Assembly: GCA_964431805.1 (NCBI GenBank)
Contig: CAYSKV010000003.1
Location: 57,315-121,314 of the forward strand
From: JACPHD01 sp964431805
GTDB taxonomy: Bacteria; Patescibacteriota; Patescibacteriia; Patescibacteriales; GWC2-42-12
Reading direction: 5' to 3'
DNA: 64,000 nt
Part shown: positions 16,729 to 25,277 of the stretch, in pieces
Layout: every line of letters begins with the position of its first letter
Position numbering within the stretch: position 1 is the first letter of the stretch
Notes under the pieces: generated by a model
The model's database searches: none
Seen by the model: only the letters and a program-made list of their open reading frames with translations
What the model was told of the DNA's origin: nothing
Program-made: the position numbers and the translations under genes

Positions 16729-17859
16729 ATGGATTATTCAAAACAATCAATCGCTTTACATAAAAAATACCGAGGCAAAATTGAAATAAAATCCAAGGTT
16801 AAACTGAGAAATAAAAATGATTTGTCGTTAGCTTATACTCCTGGTGTGGCCGCGGCATCTTCGGCTATCGGTAAAGATAAAAAATTATCATGGCAGCTTA
16901 CTAATCGCGCTAATCAAGTGGCAATAGTTTGCGATGGTACGGCGATTCTGGGCTTAGGCAATTTAGGCGCCGAAGCCGCTATGCCTGTTATGGAAGGTAA
17001 GTCAGCAATTTTTAAAAAGTTCGCTGGCGTTGACGCTATACCGCTTTGCATTAACACTACGGATACTGAAGAGATTATTAATTTTTGTAAACAAATCGAA
17101 CCGAGTTTTGGCGGTATAAATTTAGAAGATATTTCAGCTCCAAGATGTTTTGAAATTTTAGAACGGCTCGAAAAAGAATTATCTATTCCGGTTTTTCATG
17201 ATGATCAGGACGGTACGGCTATTGTGGTTTTAGCCGTTTTAATAAATGTTTGTAAAGTAATGAATAGAGCTTTAAAAAATTTGAAAATTGTAATAAACGG
17301 AGCGGGCGCCGCCGGCATCGCTATCGCTAGATTAATTATGGTCGCGGGAGCCGGAGATTTAATTTTATTAGATAGCCAAGGAATAATTTATAGCGGTCGT
17401 AAAGACTTAAATTCAATTAAACGCGCGATTTCGCTAAAAACTAACATGAAAAAAATAAAAGGCGGTTTAGCGGAAGCTATGGTCGGAACAGATGTTTTTA
17501 TCGGAGTTTCAAAAGGAAATTTAGTTACTTCGGAAATGATAAAAAGTATGAATGTGAAGCCGATTATTTTTGCTATGGCAAATCCAACACCAGAGATTAT
17601 GCCAGACTTAGCGATGAAGGCCGGCGCTGGTTTAGTCGGTACCGGTCGGTCGGATTTTCCTAATCAGATTAATAATGCTTTAGTTTTTCCTGGTATTTTT
17701 CGTGGGTTATTGGATAATAAAGTTAAGCAAGTAACGACTAAAATAAAAATTAAAGCTGCCATGGCTTTAGCTAACGTTGTTAAGCCGAATAAAAAACAGC
17801 TACTGCCGTTAGTTACTGACAAAAGGGTAGTTAAGGCGATAGCGAAAGCAGTAAAATAA
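16729..17859 (+). CDS. Malic enzyme (oxaloacetate-decarboxylating malate dehydrogenase)
   Basis: A 376-residue short malic enzyme that converts malate to pyruvate and CO2 with NAD(P). Motifs: LAYTPGVAAASSAI, VCDGTAILGLGNLG (metal and malate site), VFHDDQDGTAIVVLA, the dinucleotide fold INGAGAAGIAIARL, and FAMANPTPEIMPD. It lacks the C-terminal phosphotransacetylase-like domain of MaeB. Five bases separate it from rarA and from queH. It can feed the pyruvate pool with GAPDH, enolase and PGM. Confidence 0.93.
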   Translation: MDYSKQSIALHKKYRGKIEIKSKVKLRNKNDLSLAYTPGVAAASSAIGKDKKLSWQLTNRANQVAIVCDGTAILGLGNLGAEAAMPVMEGKSAIFKKFAGVDAIPLCINTTDTEEIINFCKQIEPSFGGINLEDISAPRCFEILERLEKELSIPVFHDDQDGTAIVVLAVLINVCKVMNRALKNLKIVINGAGAAGIAIARLIMVAGAGDLILLDSQGIIYSGRKDLNSIKRAISLKTNMKKIKGGLAEAMVGTDVFIGVSKGNLVTSEMIKSMNVKPIIFAMANPTPEIMPDLAMKAGAGLVGTGRSDFPNQINNALVFPGIFRGLLDNKVKQVTTKIKIKAAMALANVVKPNKKQLLPLVTDKRVVKAIAKAVK

Positions 17860-17864
17860 AAATT

Positions 17865-18407
17865 ATGGTGAATAAACCAAAATTATTGCTCCAGATTTGC
17901 TGCGTTGGTTGCGGAGTTTATGTAAGCCAAATATTAAAACAGGATTATGACGTGATACTGTTTTTTTATAATCCTAACATTTGGCCTAAAGAAGAATATG
18001 AAAAAAGAATAATTGAGGCGGAAAAAATTTCTAAACAATTTAATTTTCAATTGATAAAAGGCAAATACGAACATGACAAATGGTTAGAAGCGGTGCGCGG
18101 GCGCGAAGCTGATCCGGAAAAAGGCGAACGCTGTTTAATCTGTTATGAGTTTAGGTTGCAAGAGGCTATAGCCATGGCTAAAAAATTAAACTGCGATTAT
18201 TTAACAACCACTTTAACCACCAGTCCGCATAAAAATGCCTTGGCGATTAATGAAATCGGGCAAAAATTAGCCGCTGAAAATGATCTAAAATTTTTAAGCC
18301 AGGATTTTAAAAAACAGGATGGTTTTAAAAAGTCAGCCGCGTTAGCGAGAGAGTTAAATTTGTACCGCCAAAATTATTGCGGTTGTGAATTTTCATTTAG
18401 AAAATAA
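17865..18407 (+). CDS. queH: Epoxyqueuosine reductase QueH
   Basis: A 180-residue QueH (former DUF208) that carries out the last step of queuosine synthesis on tRNA, reducing epoxyqueuosine. The Fe-S ligand pattern is present: LQICCVGCG near residue 10, ERCLICYEFRL in the middle and QNYCGCEFS at the end. TTTLTTSPHKN is a further family motif. None of the earlier queuosine genes is in the window, but a YhhQ-type precursor transporter is encoded at 53.7-54.3 kb. This fits a salvage route. Confidence 0.92.
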   Translation: MVNKPKLLLQICCVGCGVYVSQILKQDYDVILFFYNPNIWPKEEYEKRIIEAEKISKQFNFQLIKGKYEHDKWLEAVRGREADPEKGERCLICYEFRLQEAIAMAKKLNCDYLTTTLTTSPHKNALAINEIGQKLAAENDLKFLSQDFKKQDGFKKSAALARELNLYRQNYCGCEFSFRK

Positions 18408-18420
18408 GGTTTTGCTACAG

Positions 18421-18450
18421 TTGAAAAATATCAGCTTTTAATGTTATAAT
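18421..18450 (+). promoter_or_regulatory. pilT promoter, predicted leaderless transcript
   Basis: TTGAAA at 18421-18426, an 18-base spacer and the extended -10 TGTTATAAT (18442-18450). The pilT ATG at 18457 lies at the expected transcription start, 7 bases after the -10 box. Confidence 0.7.
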
Positions 18451-18456
18451 CATCTC

Positions 18457-19500
18457 ATGGATATTTCTTCTTATTTCAAACAAGCGATTGAGCAAAAAGC
18501 TTCTGATTTGCATTTGGCGGCCGGTAGTATTCCGGCTTTGCGTATCAGCGGTGAGCTAATTAAACTAAATCACGATATTGTAAAAAATGAAGATTTAGAG
18601 CAGGCGATCATTTCTTTTATTGATAAAAAAACCATGGAAAAATTCGCTCGACATCGCGAATTAGATTTTTCCCAGGATTTTTTTGGTTCTCGTTTTAGGG
18701 TTAATTTGCATTATCAAGAAGGAAAAATCGGTTTAACCGCTAGGTTAATACCAAAAGATGTGCCTGAACCAAGTGAGTTAATGTTTGATGAAGTGGTTTA
18801 TAAACTTACACATCTAAAAGACGGGTTAATTTTAGTTACTGGTCCATCAGGCTCTGGCAAATCCACGACTTTGGCTTGCATGGTTAATATTATAAATAAA
18901 GAGCGACGAGCTCATATTATTACTATTGAAGATCCAATTGAATATTTATTTACCGAAGAGCAGAGTATTATTGAACAGCGTGAGTTGGGCCATGATACTG
19001 AGAGCTATGCTTCTGCTTTAAAATATTCTTTACGGCAGGATCCTAATATTATTATGTTAGGAGAAATGAGAGATCAGGAAACTATCGCTGCCGCTTTGAC
19101 TGCGGTTGAAACGGGCCATTTAGTTTTTTCCACTTTGCATACTTCGACTGCCTCCGAAACTATTAGTCGCATTGTTGATGTTTTCCCGGCTCATCAGCAG
19201 CAGCAGATTTTAAATCAATTAGCATCAACTTTACGCGCGGTCGTTGCCCAGCAATTAATACCAAAAATCGGTGGCGGTCGCGTAGTGGCGCGTGAAATTT
19301 TAATTAATAATTCCGCCATTGCGAATTTAATCAGACGAGGGCAAATCGGTCAGATTTATTCGGCTATTCAGACTAGTCGCAAAGACGGTATGGTTACTAT
19401 GAATAAATCAATTGATGAATTATTAAAGCAAGGATTGATTAATGAAGATGTGGCGCGCAACCGCAAAAGAGATTTAGAAACCCAAGCTTCTTATTATTAA
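18457..19500 (+). CDS. pilT: Type IV pilus retraction ATPase PilT
   Basis: A 347-residue PilT-type hexameric ATPase that drives pilus retraction at the inner face of the membrane. Walker A is GPSGSGKST (residues 129-137). The Asp box and Walker B are in IITIEDPIEYLF and IMLGEMRDQET, and the His box is LVFSTLHTSTASETI. The PilT-specific C-terminal segment (AREILINNSAIANLIRRG) is present. A prepilin is encoded at 24.7 kb. It is transcribed from its own apparently leaderless promoter. Confidence 0.94.
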   Translation: MDISSYFKQAIEQKASDLHLAAGSIPALRISGELIKLNHDIVKNEDLEQAIISFIDKKTMEKFARHRELDFSQDFFGSRFRVNLHYQEGKIGLTARLIPKDVPEPSELMFDEVVYKLTHLKDGLILVTGPSGSGKSTTLACMVNIINKERRAHIITIEDPIEYLFTEEQSIIEQRELGHDTESYASALKYSLRQDPNIIMLGEMRDQETIAAALTAVETGHLVFSTLHTSTASETISRIVDVFPAHQQQQILNQLASTLRAVVAQQLIPKIGGGRVVAREILINNSAIANLIRRGQIGQIYSAIQTSRKDGMVTMNKSIDELLKQGLINEDVARNRKRDLETQASYY

Positions 19501-19571
19501 ATCTTTGAAATTTTTTAGAAAAAGTTTTCAATACTTTCCCCGCTTAAGCGGGATAAACAAAAAATATAACG

Positions 19572-19630
19572 TATCAAGTTAAAATTTAATAGCGAGTAGA
19601 ACTCTACGGCCATTAAATTTTAACTTGATA
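19572..19630 (+). repeat. Palindromic intergenic element, copy 1
   Basis: Two perfect 19-base arms (TATCAAGTTAAAATTTAAT and its complement) flank a 21-base centre with a small hairpin GAGT-AGA-ACTC. Upstream modules are a U-rich hairpin near 19509-19530 and the palindrome CCCGCTTAAGCGGG (19539-19552) followed by ATAAACAAAAAATATAA. It ends 9 bases before the next ATG. See copies at 20025, 20551, 21443, 41273 and 51498. Confidence 0.85.
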
Positions 19631-19639
19631 AATACATTT

Positions 19640-19969
19640 ATGCAATTGGAAAAATGGCAAGAAATAATCGGCAACATTAAAGATAATTTTAAAGTTGAAG
19701 AAAGTGGAAACGAGCATCTTGAAGATGAAGGCGGCGTCGATGTTGAATACATAGTTTTCGATGGTCCTCTAGGCAAAATGAGATTGGAGTTTGTTTCTAA
19801 ACCGGTAATTCTTGATAAAAAAACTAAATATTCAAATCGCATCGGCTCAGAAACTGTAGTTGATTATATTTATAGTAAAGAAGAAAAAACGCATAAATTA
19901 AAAGCTTATAAATGGGATGAAGCTTTAAATGATTGGGTTGAAATGGATGCTAAAAATTTTGGACTTTAG
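19640..19969 (+). CDS. Hypothetical protein
   Basis: A 109-residue acidic, beta-rich, soluble protein of unknown family, starting MQLEKWQEIIGN. An in-frame TTG at 19625 lies inside the palindromic repeat, so I choose the ATG at 19640. No signal peptide, membrane helix or known motif. It is the first of four genes in a row preceded by a copy or partial copy of the palindromic element. Confidence 0.65.
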   Translation: MQLEKWQEIIGNIKDNFKVEESGNEHLEDEGGVDVEYIVFDGPLGKMRLEFVSKPVILDKKTKYSNRIGSETVVDYIYSKEEKTHKLKAYKWDEALNDWVEMDAKNFGL

Positions 19970-20024
19970 AAATCCTTAAAAACTTTTTTAGAAAAAGTTT
20001 TTAATATTTTCAAAAAATATAATG

Positions 20025-20083
20025 TATCAAATAAAAATTTTATAGCGGGCAAAGCCCTGCGGCCATAAAATTTTAATTTGATG
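20025..20083 (+). repeat. Palindromic intergenic element, copy 2
   Basis: Arms TATCAAATAAAAATTTTAT and a nearly perfect complement (one difference) flank a centre with the hairpin GGGC-AAA-GCCC. An upstream module (an AAACTTTTTT...AAAAAGTTTTT hairpin near 19978-20002 and TTTTCAAAAAATATAA) matches that of copy 6. The module CCCCGACGAGCGGGATAA follows at 20109-20126 instead of preceding it. The next ATG is at 20136. Confidence 0.82.
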
Positions 20084-20135
20084 ATTTATAATAATAAAAA
20101 TAATATTTCCCCGACGAGCGGGATAAAAAAATAAT

Positions 20136-20549
20136 ATGAAAAAAAATGAAAAGATTTTAATTTCTCTTTTAATAATTCTATTTTTTTTAGTTTTATATTT
20201 AATTCTTACCTCGGAATCTGTTAAGCAAATAAATAATTCCAGCCAACAAGTTAAAAAAGACAATTCAATTGCGCTGGAGAATGATTATAAGCCAAAAGCC
20301 AAGGAGATTTTTGTTGATTACGAAAATTTGATTAAAAATAGTAGCTTTACCAAAGAGAATATTGAGAGTCTCAAAAATAAGTTATTAGATTTAAAAGTGC
20401 CAGCTAAATTTAAAGAATTACACGTTCAGCTATTTTTAGCTTTGACTAAAATGGAAAATTATTTAGATCAAAAAAATGAACAGGATAAAAGCGATAGTCT
20501 TCAGACAGTTAATCAATTAAAAGCTAATTATAGTTGGTTAAACGGCTAG
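20136..20549 (+). CDS. Membrane-anchored hypothetical protein
   Basis: A 137-residue protein with one N-terminal membrane helix (residues 8-27) and an outside-facing, helical, Lys/Asp-rich domain with a hinge at about residue 85. No known family recognised. Position and topology suggest an envelope protein. The stop codon TAG is immediately followed by a half copy of the palindromic element. Confidence 0.65.
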   Translation: MKKNEKILISLLIILFFLVLYLILTSESVKQINNSSQQVKKDNSIALENDYKPKAKEIFVDYENLIKNSSFTKENIESLKNKLLDLKVPAKFKELHVQLFLALTKMENYLDQKNEQDKSDSLQTVNQLKANYSWLNG

Positions 20550-20550
20550 A

Positions 20551-20571
20551 CCATTAAATTTCAATTTGATA
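20551..20571 (+). repeat. Palindromic intergenic element, copy 3 (right arm only)
   Basis: CCATTAAATTTCAATTTGATA matches the right arm of copy 1 with small changes. No left arm is visible. It ends 18 bases before the next ATG. Confidence 0.6.
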
Positions 20572-20589
20572 ATTTAATAAAAAATTCGC

Positions 20590-21351
20590 ATGAAATTAAA
20601 TCGTTTTTTACCTTTATTCATACCTTTATTAGTTTATGCTTTGGATCAGATGTATTTTTTTTCTCCCAAACTTATTTATGTAGTAGCTGTTTTAATGAAT
20701 TTGTTGTTGTTTTTCGTGGTTTGGCAATTTTGTAAAGCTAGCCAAATTGATAAAGAGTGGTGGAATTATTTAATATTGCCAGCCATTATGTCTACGGCCG
20801 TTATAGCTTATTCAGTTTTTTTAAGTTATAAATTAGTCATTCAATTATTATTTGCCTTAAATCTAGTATTTTTGTATTTTTATTTGCGTTACATTTATTA
20901 TTACCTTTTAAGTCCAGCCGCCTACGAAATTTTTAGCATAGAAAATATTTCTTCTTACGTAAGTTGGCTTAGTTTTTTTCTTCTTTCGGCCGTTGTTTAT
21001 GGCTTGCAATCATTTTTAAATTTACCAATTTTTTATTTAGCATTAATTATGTTGGCGGTGGCGGTTTTGATTATTCATCAGATTGTTTGGGTAAATAAAA
21101 TTGAATTTAAGAAAGGCTTGCCATATATTTTAATTAGCTGTTTTATTTTAATTGAATTGTGTTGGTCAATTTCCTTTTTGCCATTTAATTACAATATTTC
21201 CGGGCTTTGCTTGGCAATCTGTTTTTATACTATCATCGGGCTTGTTAAAAATCATCTACTTGACAAATTGGACGCGGTTAAGGTAAGAATGTATTTAATA
21301 CTGGGGTCGGTAAGTTTATTTTTAATATTATTTACTGCTAGATGGATTTAA
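20590..21351 (+). CDS. Polytopic membrane protein, unknown
   Basis: A 253-residue, very hydrophobic protein with seven or eight predicted membrane helices, short loops and a positive inside pattern. I recognise no transporter or enzyme motif. It is flanked on both sides by copies of the palindromic element and followed by the HtrA-like gene, so a role in the cell envelope is plausible but not shown. Confidence 0.7.
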   Translation: MKLNRFLPLFIPLLVYALDQMYFFSPKLIYVVAVLMNLLLFFVVWQFCKASQIDKEWWNYLILPAIMSTAVIAYSVFLSYKLVIQLLFALNLVFLYFYLRYIYYYLLSPAAYEIFSIENISSYVSWLSFFLLSAVVYGLQSFLNLPIFYLALIMLAVAVLIIHQIVWVNKIEFKKGLPYILISCFILIELCWSISFLPFNYNISGLCLAICFYTIIGLVKNHLLDKLDAVKVRMYLILGSVSLFLILFTARWI

Positions 21352-21442
21352 TTAATCTTTAAAAACTTTTTCAAAAAAAGTTTTCCCCTAAAGGGATAAA
21401 TAATATTTTCCCCGACGAGCGGGATAAACAAAAAATATAATG

Positions 21443-21500
21443 TATCAAATAAAATTTTATAGCGAGCGAAGCTCTACGGCCATAAAATTTTTATTAGATA
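21443..21500 (+). repeat. Palindromic intergenic element, copy 4
   Basis: Arms TATCAAATAAAATTTTAT and a near complement flank a centre with the hairpin GAGC-GAA-GCTC. Upstream are a U-rich hairpin (near 21360-21384), CCCCTAAAGGGATAA and CCCCGACGAGCGGGATAA. It ends 17 bases before the true start of the HtrA-like gene. Confidence 0.82.
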
Positions 21501-21517
21501 TTAATAATAAAATAATT

Positions 21518-22672
21518 ATGAAATATATAAAGGATTTTTTTAAAAAACATAAATTAGTTACTTTAATAATAGGATTTTTAATTTTAGGTTTTGCTGGCGG
21601 CGTGGCCGGCAGCATTATCGCTAAATCTTATTTTATTGACGCACAATATAATTTTTCTTCATTAAGCAATTTGGATTTTTCTCAGGGTAAATTTAAGGAT
21701 CAGGGTATAGTAATTAGTAACCCTAAAAATGTTATTGTCCAACAAGATGTAAAAATAGAGGAAACAATTAATTCGGTTGACGATAGTTTAGTTGGTATTT
21801 ATAAAAAACAAAAAATTGTTAAGTCAAATAACGTTTTTTCTTTAGATAATTTTTATAAAATCAATGATGCGGCTGGCCAGGGTTTTATTATAACTTCTGA
21901 TGGTTGGATAATAACCACTTTAATTTTAGATAAAACTTATGCTGATTATGTGGTTATTACAAAAGATAAAAAAATATATCTAATTGATAAAGCTATTAGC
22001 GATGCTATAACTGGTTTTAATTTTATTCATGTCGCCGCCAGAGATTTTCCGGTTAGAAAATTTGCTGAAAGTCAGGATATAAAGGTAGGCAATTCAACCG
22101 TTAGTGTAAATTGGCCTGGGTTAAGTTGGATTTCTTCAGTTGTTGGATTTAAAGAAAAAAATGATCAAGTAAAATCAAGCGATAGTTTTTCTGCTAAGTT
22201 AATTTTAAATAGCGATGTGCCTATAGCATTCAAGGGTTCAATAGTTTTTAATCTAGCTGGAGATGCTCTAGGTTTAATTGATGGGAAGGGCGAGATTGAA
22301 CCGATGGCGCATTTAGCAACAGTAGTTGATAGTTTGTTTAAAAATAAAACTATTAAAAGGCCAAGTCTAGGCATTAATTATATAGATTTATCGTCTCTCG
22401 TATCCATAGATGAACAAAATAATAGCTGGCAGAAAGGCGCGGTTATTTATAAAGATCAAAAAAGTGTGGCGGTTAAAAAGGGTAGTTCTGCCGAAAAAGC
22501 TGGTTTAAAAGAAGGTGATATTATAATTTCAGTTGGCAGCATAAAACTCGATGAAATAAATGATTTGGCTGATCTTATACAGAGTTACTCTGCCGGCGAT
22601 AAGATTAATTTAACAATTATACGCGGTGGCGTTGAAAAAGAAGTTGAAGCTATTTTAGGCGAACAGAAATAG
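21518..22672 (+). CDS. HtrA-like membrane protein without catalytic triad
   Basis: A 384-residue protein with an N-terminal membrane helix (residues 14-33), a trypsin-fold domain and a C-terminal PDZ domain (from about 290, with AEKAGLKEGDIIISV). The fold cues of HtrA are kept (GQGFIITSDGWIITT), but the His-box position reads TTLIL, the usual DLAVL segment reads FNFIHV, and the GNSGG serine loop reads AFKGSIVFN. All three catalytic residues therefore seem lost, and it should be a non-proteolytic binding protein. I start at the ATG at 21518; an earlier in-frame ATG lies within the palindromic repeat. Confidence 0.8.
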   Translation: MKYIKDFFKKHKLVTLIIGFLILGFAGGVAGSIIAKSYFIDAQYNFSSLSNLDFSQGKFKDQGIVISNPKNVIVQQDVKIEETINSVDDSLVGIYKKQKIVKSNNVFSLDNFYKINDAAGQGFIITSDGWIITTLILDKTYADYVVITKDKKIYLIDKAISDAITGFNFIHVAARDFPVRKFAESQDIKVGNSTVSVNWPGLSWISSVVGFKEKNDQVKSSDSFSAKLILNSDVPIAFKGSIVFNLAGDALGLIDGKGEIEPMAHLATVVDSLFKNKTIKRPSLGINYIDLSSLVSIDEQNNSWQKGAVIYKDQKSVAVKKGSSAEKAGLKEGDIIISVGSIKLDEINDLADLIQSYSAGDKINLTIIRGGVEKEVEAILGEQK

Positions 22673-22699
22673 AAAAATTATAAAAAAGCAATAAATTAT

Positions 22700-22731
22700 A
22701 ACCTGTTTAGCGTTAGCTAGGCAGGTTTTTA
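22700..22731 (+). terminator. Terminator after HtrA-like gene
   Basis: AACCTG...TAGC pairs with GCTA...CAGGTT (an interrupted 10-bp stem), followed by a T run. Confidence 0.8.
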
Positions 22732-22745
22732 TTTTAAGTAATTTA

Positions 22746-22754
22746 TGTTATAAT
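22746..22754 (+). promoter_or_regulatory. pgk promoter
   Basis: Extended -10 TGTTATAAT, 13 bases before the pgk ATG, giving a predicted leader of only about 6 bases. Confidence 0.5.
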
Positions 22755-22767
22755 ATTAACAAGCTTT

Positions 22768-23922
22768 ATGAAAATAAAATCTATTAGAAATATTAAAAAA
22801 TTAGCTGGTCAAATTGTATTATTGCGAGCTGATTTAAATGTACCGATAAAAAACGGTCGGATTAAAAGTGATTATAAAATCGTAGCAACTTTACCTACTA
22901 TTCGTTATTTATTAAGGCATAATTCAAAGATAGTTGTTACCACTCACGTAGATAAAGGCAATAAAGCTGAACCAATAGCTAAAAGATTAGCCCAGCTTTT
23001 AGACAAAAGAATATTATTTGTTAATGATTGTGTTGGCGATAAAGTCGCTTTAGCGGTTAAAAAAATGGAAAATAAAGATATAATTTTTTTGGAAAATTTA
23101 CGCTTTAACCCAGGCGAAGAAAAAAATGATAAAAAATTTGCCAAAGCTTTGGCTGGGTTTGCTGATATTTACGTAAATGATTCTTTTGGAGTTAATCATC
23201 GCAATCATGCTTCGCTTGCCGCTATTAAAAAGTATTTGCCCGCGTTTGCCGGGTTGCTTTTAGAAAAAGAAATTTTAAATTTAAATAAAATTTTAGAACC
23301 AAAACAGCCCATGATTTCTATAATTGGCGGAGCTAAAATTGGGACTAAAATTTCCTTAATAAAAAAATTAGCCAAAAAGTCTTATCGCGTTTTAATCGGC
23401 GGAGCCTTAGCTAATAATTTTATTTCTGCCCATGGTTTTAAAATTGGTAAATCGATGGCCGATAAGGCCAGTATAAAAATAGCGAGCGAACTAGCTAAAA
23501 AATATAAAAATATTGTTTTACCGATTGACGTTATAACCGCTAAAAAAATTAATAGTAAAAATATAGAAGTTAAGCCAGTTAATCAAGTTAAAAAAGATGA
23601 TATTATTCTTGATATCGGGCCGCGGACGATTAAACTTTTTGTTAATTTTATTAGGCATGCTAATACCATAATTTGGAATGGACCAATGGGGTATTTTGAA
23701 AATGAACATTTTAAGCATGGCACATTATCTATAGCGCGATTTGTTGCTGCTCGATCTACCGGTCAAGCTTTTGGAGCGGTCGGCGGCGGAGAAACTATAG
23801 AAGCTTTAAAAATGACTAAAATGGAAGATTATATTGATTGGGTTTCGACTGGCGGAGGAGCGATGCTGACTTATTTAGGCGGAGAGCTAATGCCTGGGTT
23901 AAAAGGCATAGTAAAATATTAA
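22768..23922 (+). CDS. pgk: Phosphoglycerate kinase
   Basis: A 384-residue glycolytic kinase that makes ATP from 1,3-bisphosphoglycerate. Motifs: LRADLNVPIKNGRI at the N-terminus, FLENLRFNPGEEKND, NDSFGVNHRNHAS, the nucleotide-site NGPMGYFE and the C-terminal GGGETIEAL...STGGGAMLTYLGG. Slightly shorter than the usual 390-400 residues. It follows GAPDH in the pathway but is 20 kb away from it. Confidence 0.96.
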   Translation: MKIKSIRNIKKLAGQIVLLRADLNVPIKNGRIKSDYKIVATLPTIRYLLRHNSKIVVTTHVDKGNKAEPIAKRLAQLLDKRILFVNDCVGDKVALAVKKMENKDIIFLENLRFNPGEEKNDKKFAKALAGFADIYVNDSFGVNHRNHASLAAIKKYLPAFAGLLLEKEILNLNKILEPKQPMISIIGGAKIGTKISLIKKLAKKSYRVLIGGALANNFISAHGFKIGKSMADKASIKIASELAKKYKNIVLPIDVITAKKINSKNIEVKPVNQVKKDDIILDIGPRTIKLFVNFIRHANTIIWNGPMGYFENEHFKHGTLSIARFVAARSTGQAFGAVGGGETIEALKMTKMEDYIDWVSTGGGAMLTYLGGELMPGLKGIVKY

Positions 23923-23939
23923 TTAATAAATATAAATTT

Positions 23940-24692
23940 ATGATTCCAAACAAAATCGTGACAATTTTTGTGGGTGTTTTTTTAACGCTCGGCACAATTT
24001 ATTTAGGTATTTTAAGTTGGAATGGTATTAAATCTCACAACTATATTGGCATTAGCCCAAAAGAAAGTCATTCCATTGTTATTACCGGAGAAGGTAAAGT
24101 AACTGGCGTGCCTGATGTGGCCAAAATCCAATTAGGTTTTAGTATTGAGAAAAAAACTGTAGCCGAAGCGCAAAAAGAAAATACGACAAAAATAAATGCT
24201 ATGATTGATAAATTAAAGAAAGATTTTAAAATTGACGCTAAAGATATACAAACTGTGAACTATTATATTTCGCCGCAATATGATTATTTAAGCAGCGGCA
24301 AGCAATCTTTAAGAGGTTATTTAGTGAGTCAGGATTTGAGCGTTAAAGTTCGAGACATGAATAAAGTGAGTCAAATTTTAGATGCCGCCGGTTCGGTTGG
24401 TTTAAACCAGGTGGGTAGTCTTGCCTTTGAAATAGATAATCCGGAAAAACTTAAAGAGGAAGCTAGAAGTAAGGCCTTAGAGCAAGCTAAAGTTAAGGCA
24501 TCTTCTTTATCTAATATCGTTGGCGTGAAACTTGGTAAAATTATTTCTTTTAGCGAATCATCGAGTGAACCAGGCGGATATTATAAAGCTTATTCTATGG
24601 CTGAAGGCATGGGCGGCGGAGGAGCTCCAAGTATCGAAGCTGGTAGTAATGAAATTACGGTATTTGCTACGGTTGAGTATGAGATTTTATAG
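23940..24692 (+). CDS. SIMPL-domain (DUF541) protein with signal anchor
   Basis: A 250-residue protein with an N-terminal hydrophobic segment (residues 6-26) and a SIMPL domain. ITGEGKVTGVPDVAKIQLGF opens the domain, and ARSKALEQAKVKA lies near its end. The family includes periplasmic or surface proteins of poorly known function. The tail is Gly-rich (GMGGGGAPSIEAG). I use the ATG at 23940 because the longer frame would overlap pgk and bury the signal anchor. Confidence 0.82.
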   Translation: MIPNKIVTIFVGVFLTLGTIYLGILSWNGIKSHNYIGISPKESHSIVITGEGKVTGVPDVAKIQLGFSIEKKTVAEAQKENTTKINAMIDKLKKDFKIDAKDIQTVNYYISPQYDYLSSGKQSLRGYLVSQDLSVKVRDMNKVSQILDAAGSVGLNQVGSLAFEIDNPEKLKEEARSKALEQAKVKASSLSNIVGVKLGKIISFSESSSEPGGYYKAYSMAEGMGGGGAPSIEAGSNEITVFATVEYEIL

Positions 24693-24724
24693 GATAATAG
24701 TAGTTAATATTTATAATTAGACAT

Positions 24725-25255
24725 GTGGTTAAAAAAAGTTTTTATAAAAATTTAGGTTTTACTTTAATTGAACTTTTAGTGGTAATTTCCATTATTGGTT
24801 TTTTGGCGACCGCCTCTTTAGTGGCTTTTAATTCAGCCAGAATGAAAGCGCGAGATGCCAGAAGATTAGCAGAAATAAAATCATTGCAAAAAGCTTTACA
24901 GCTTTATTATAATGAAAATTTATCTTATCCTATTAGTAGTTGGCTTTATAGTTATTCGCCTAATTGGCTGAATAATAGCAACTTATTAGCCCTTGCTTTA
25001 AAGCCTTATATTAAGACTTTACCAATTGATCCACTAAACCAATCTATTACTCCATATTCTGGTGGGTATTCTTATGGATATTTTGCTAGTAATTATGGCA
25101 CTAGCGGCCAATGGTATATGATAGTTTTTAGATTAGAGCAGCTGAACCATCCTTATCAGCAACAAGACGGAGTAAGGGCTTGCAATGGGCAGTATTTTCA
25201 TTATGGCAATGGCAGTAATGGCATTATTACGATCGGCGGAAATTGTAATGAATAA
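24725..25255 (+). CDS. Type IV prepilin-like protein
   Basis: A 176-residue prepilin or pseudopilin. A short basic leader ends in a glycine (KNLG), followed by the processed start FTLIELLVVISIIGFLATA with the conserved Glu at position +5, as required for prepilin peptidase and pilin assembly. The C-terminal globular part is rich in Tyr, Ser and Asn, with two cysteines near the end (RACNG, GGNCNE). The start codon is GTG. PilT at 18.5 kb would power retraction. Other pilus genes are not in the window. Confidence 0.88.
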   Translation: MVKKSFYKNLGFTLIELLVVISIIGFLATASLVAFNSARMKARDARRLAEIKSLQKALQLYYNENLSYPISSWLYSYSPNWLNNSNLLALALKPYIKTLPIDPLNQSITPYSGGYSYGYFASNYGTSGQWYMIVFRLEQLNHPYQQQDGVRACNGQYFHYGNGSNGIITIGGNCNE

Positions 25256-25277
25256 TTTTATAATATAAGCTAAATTT

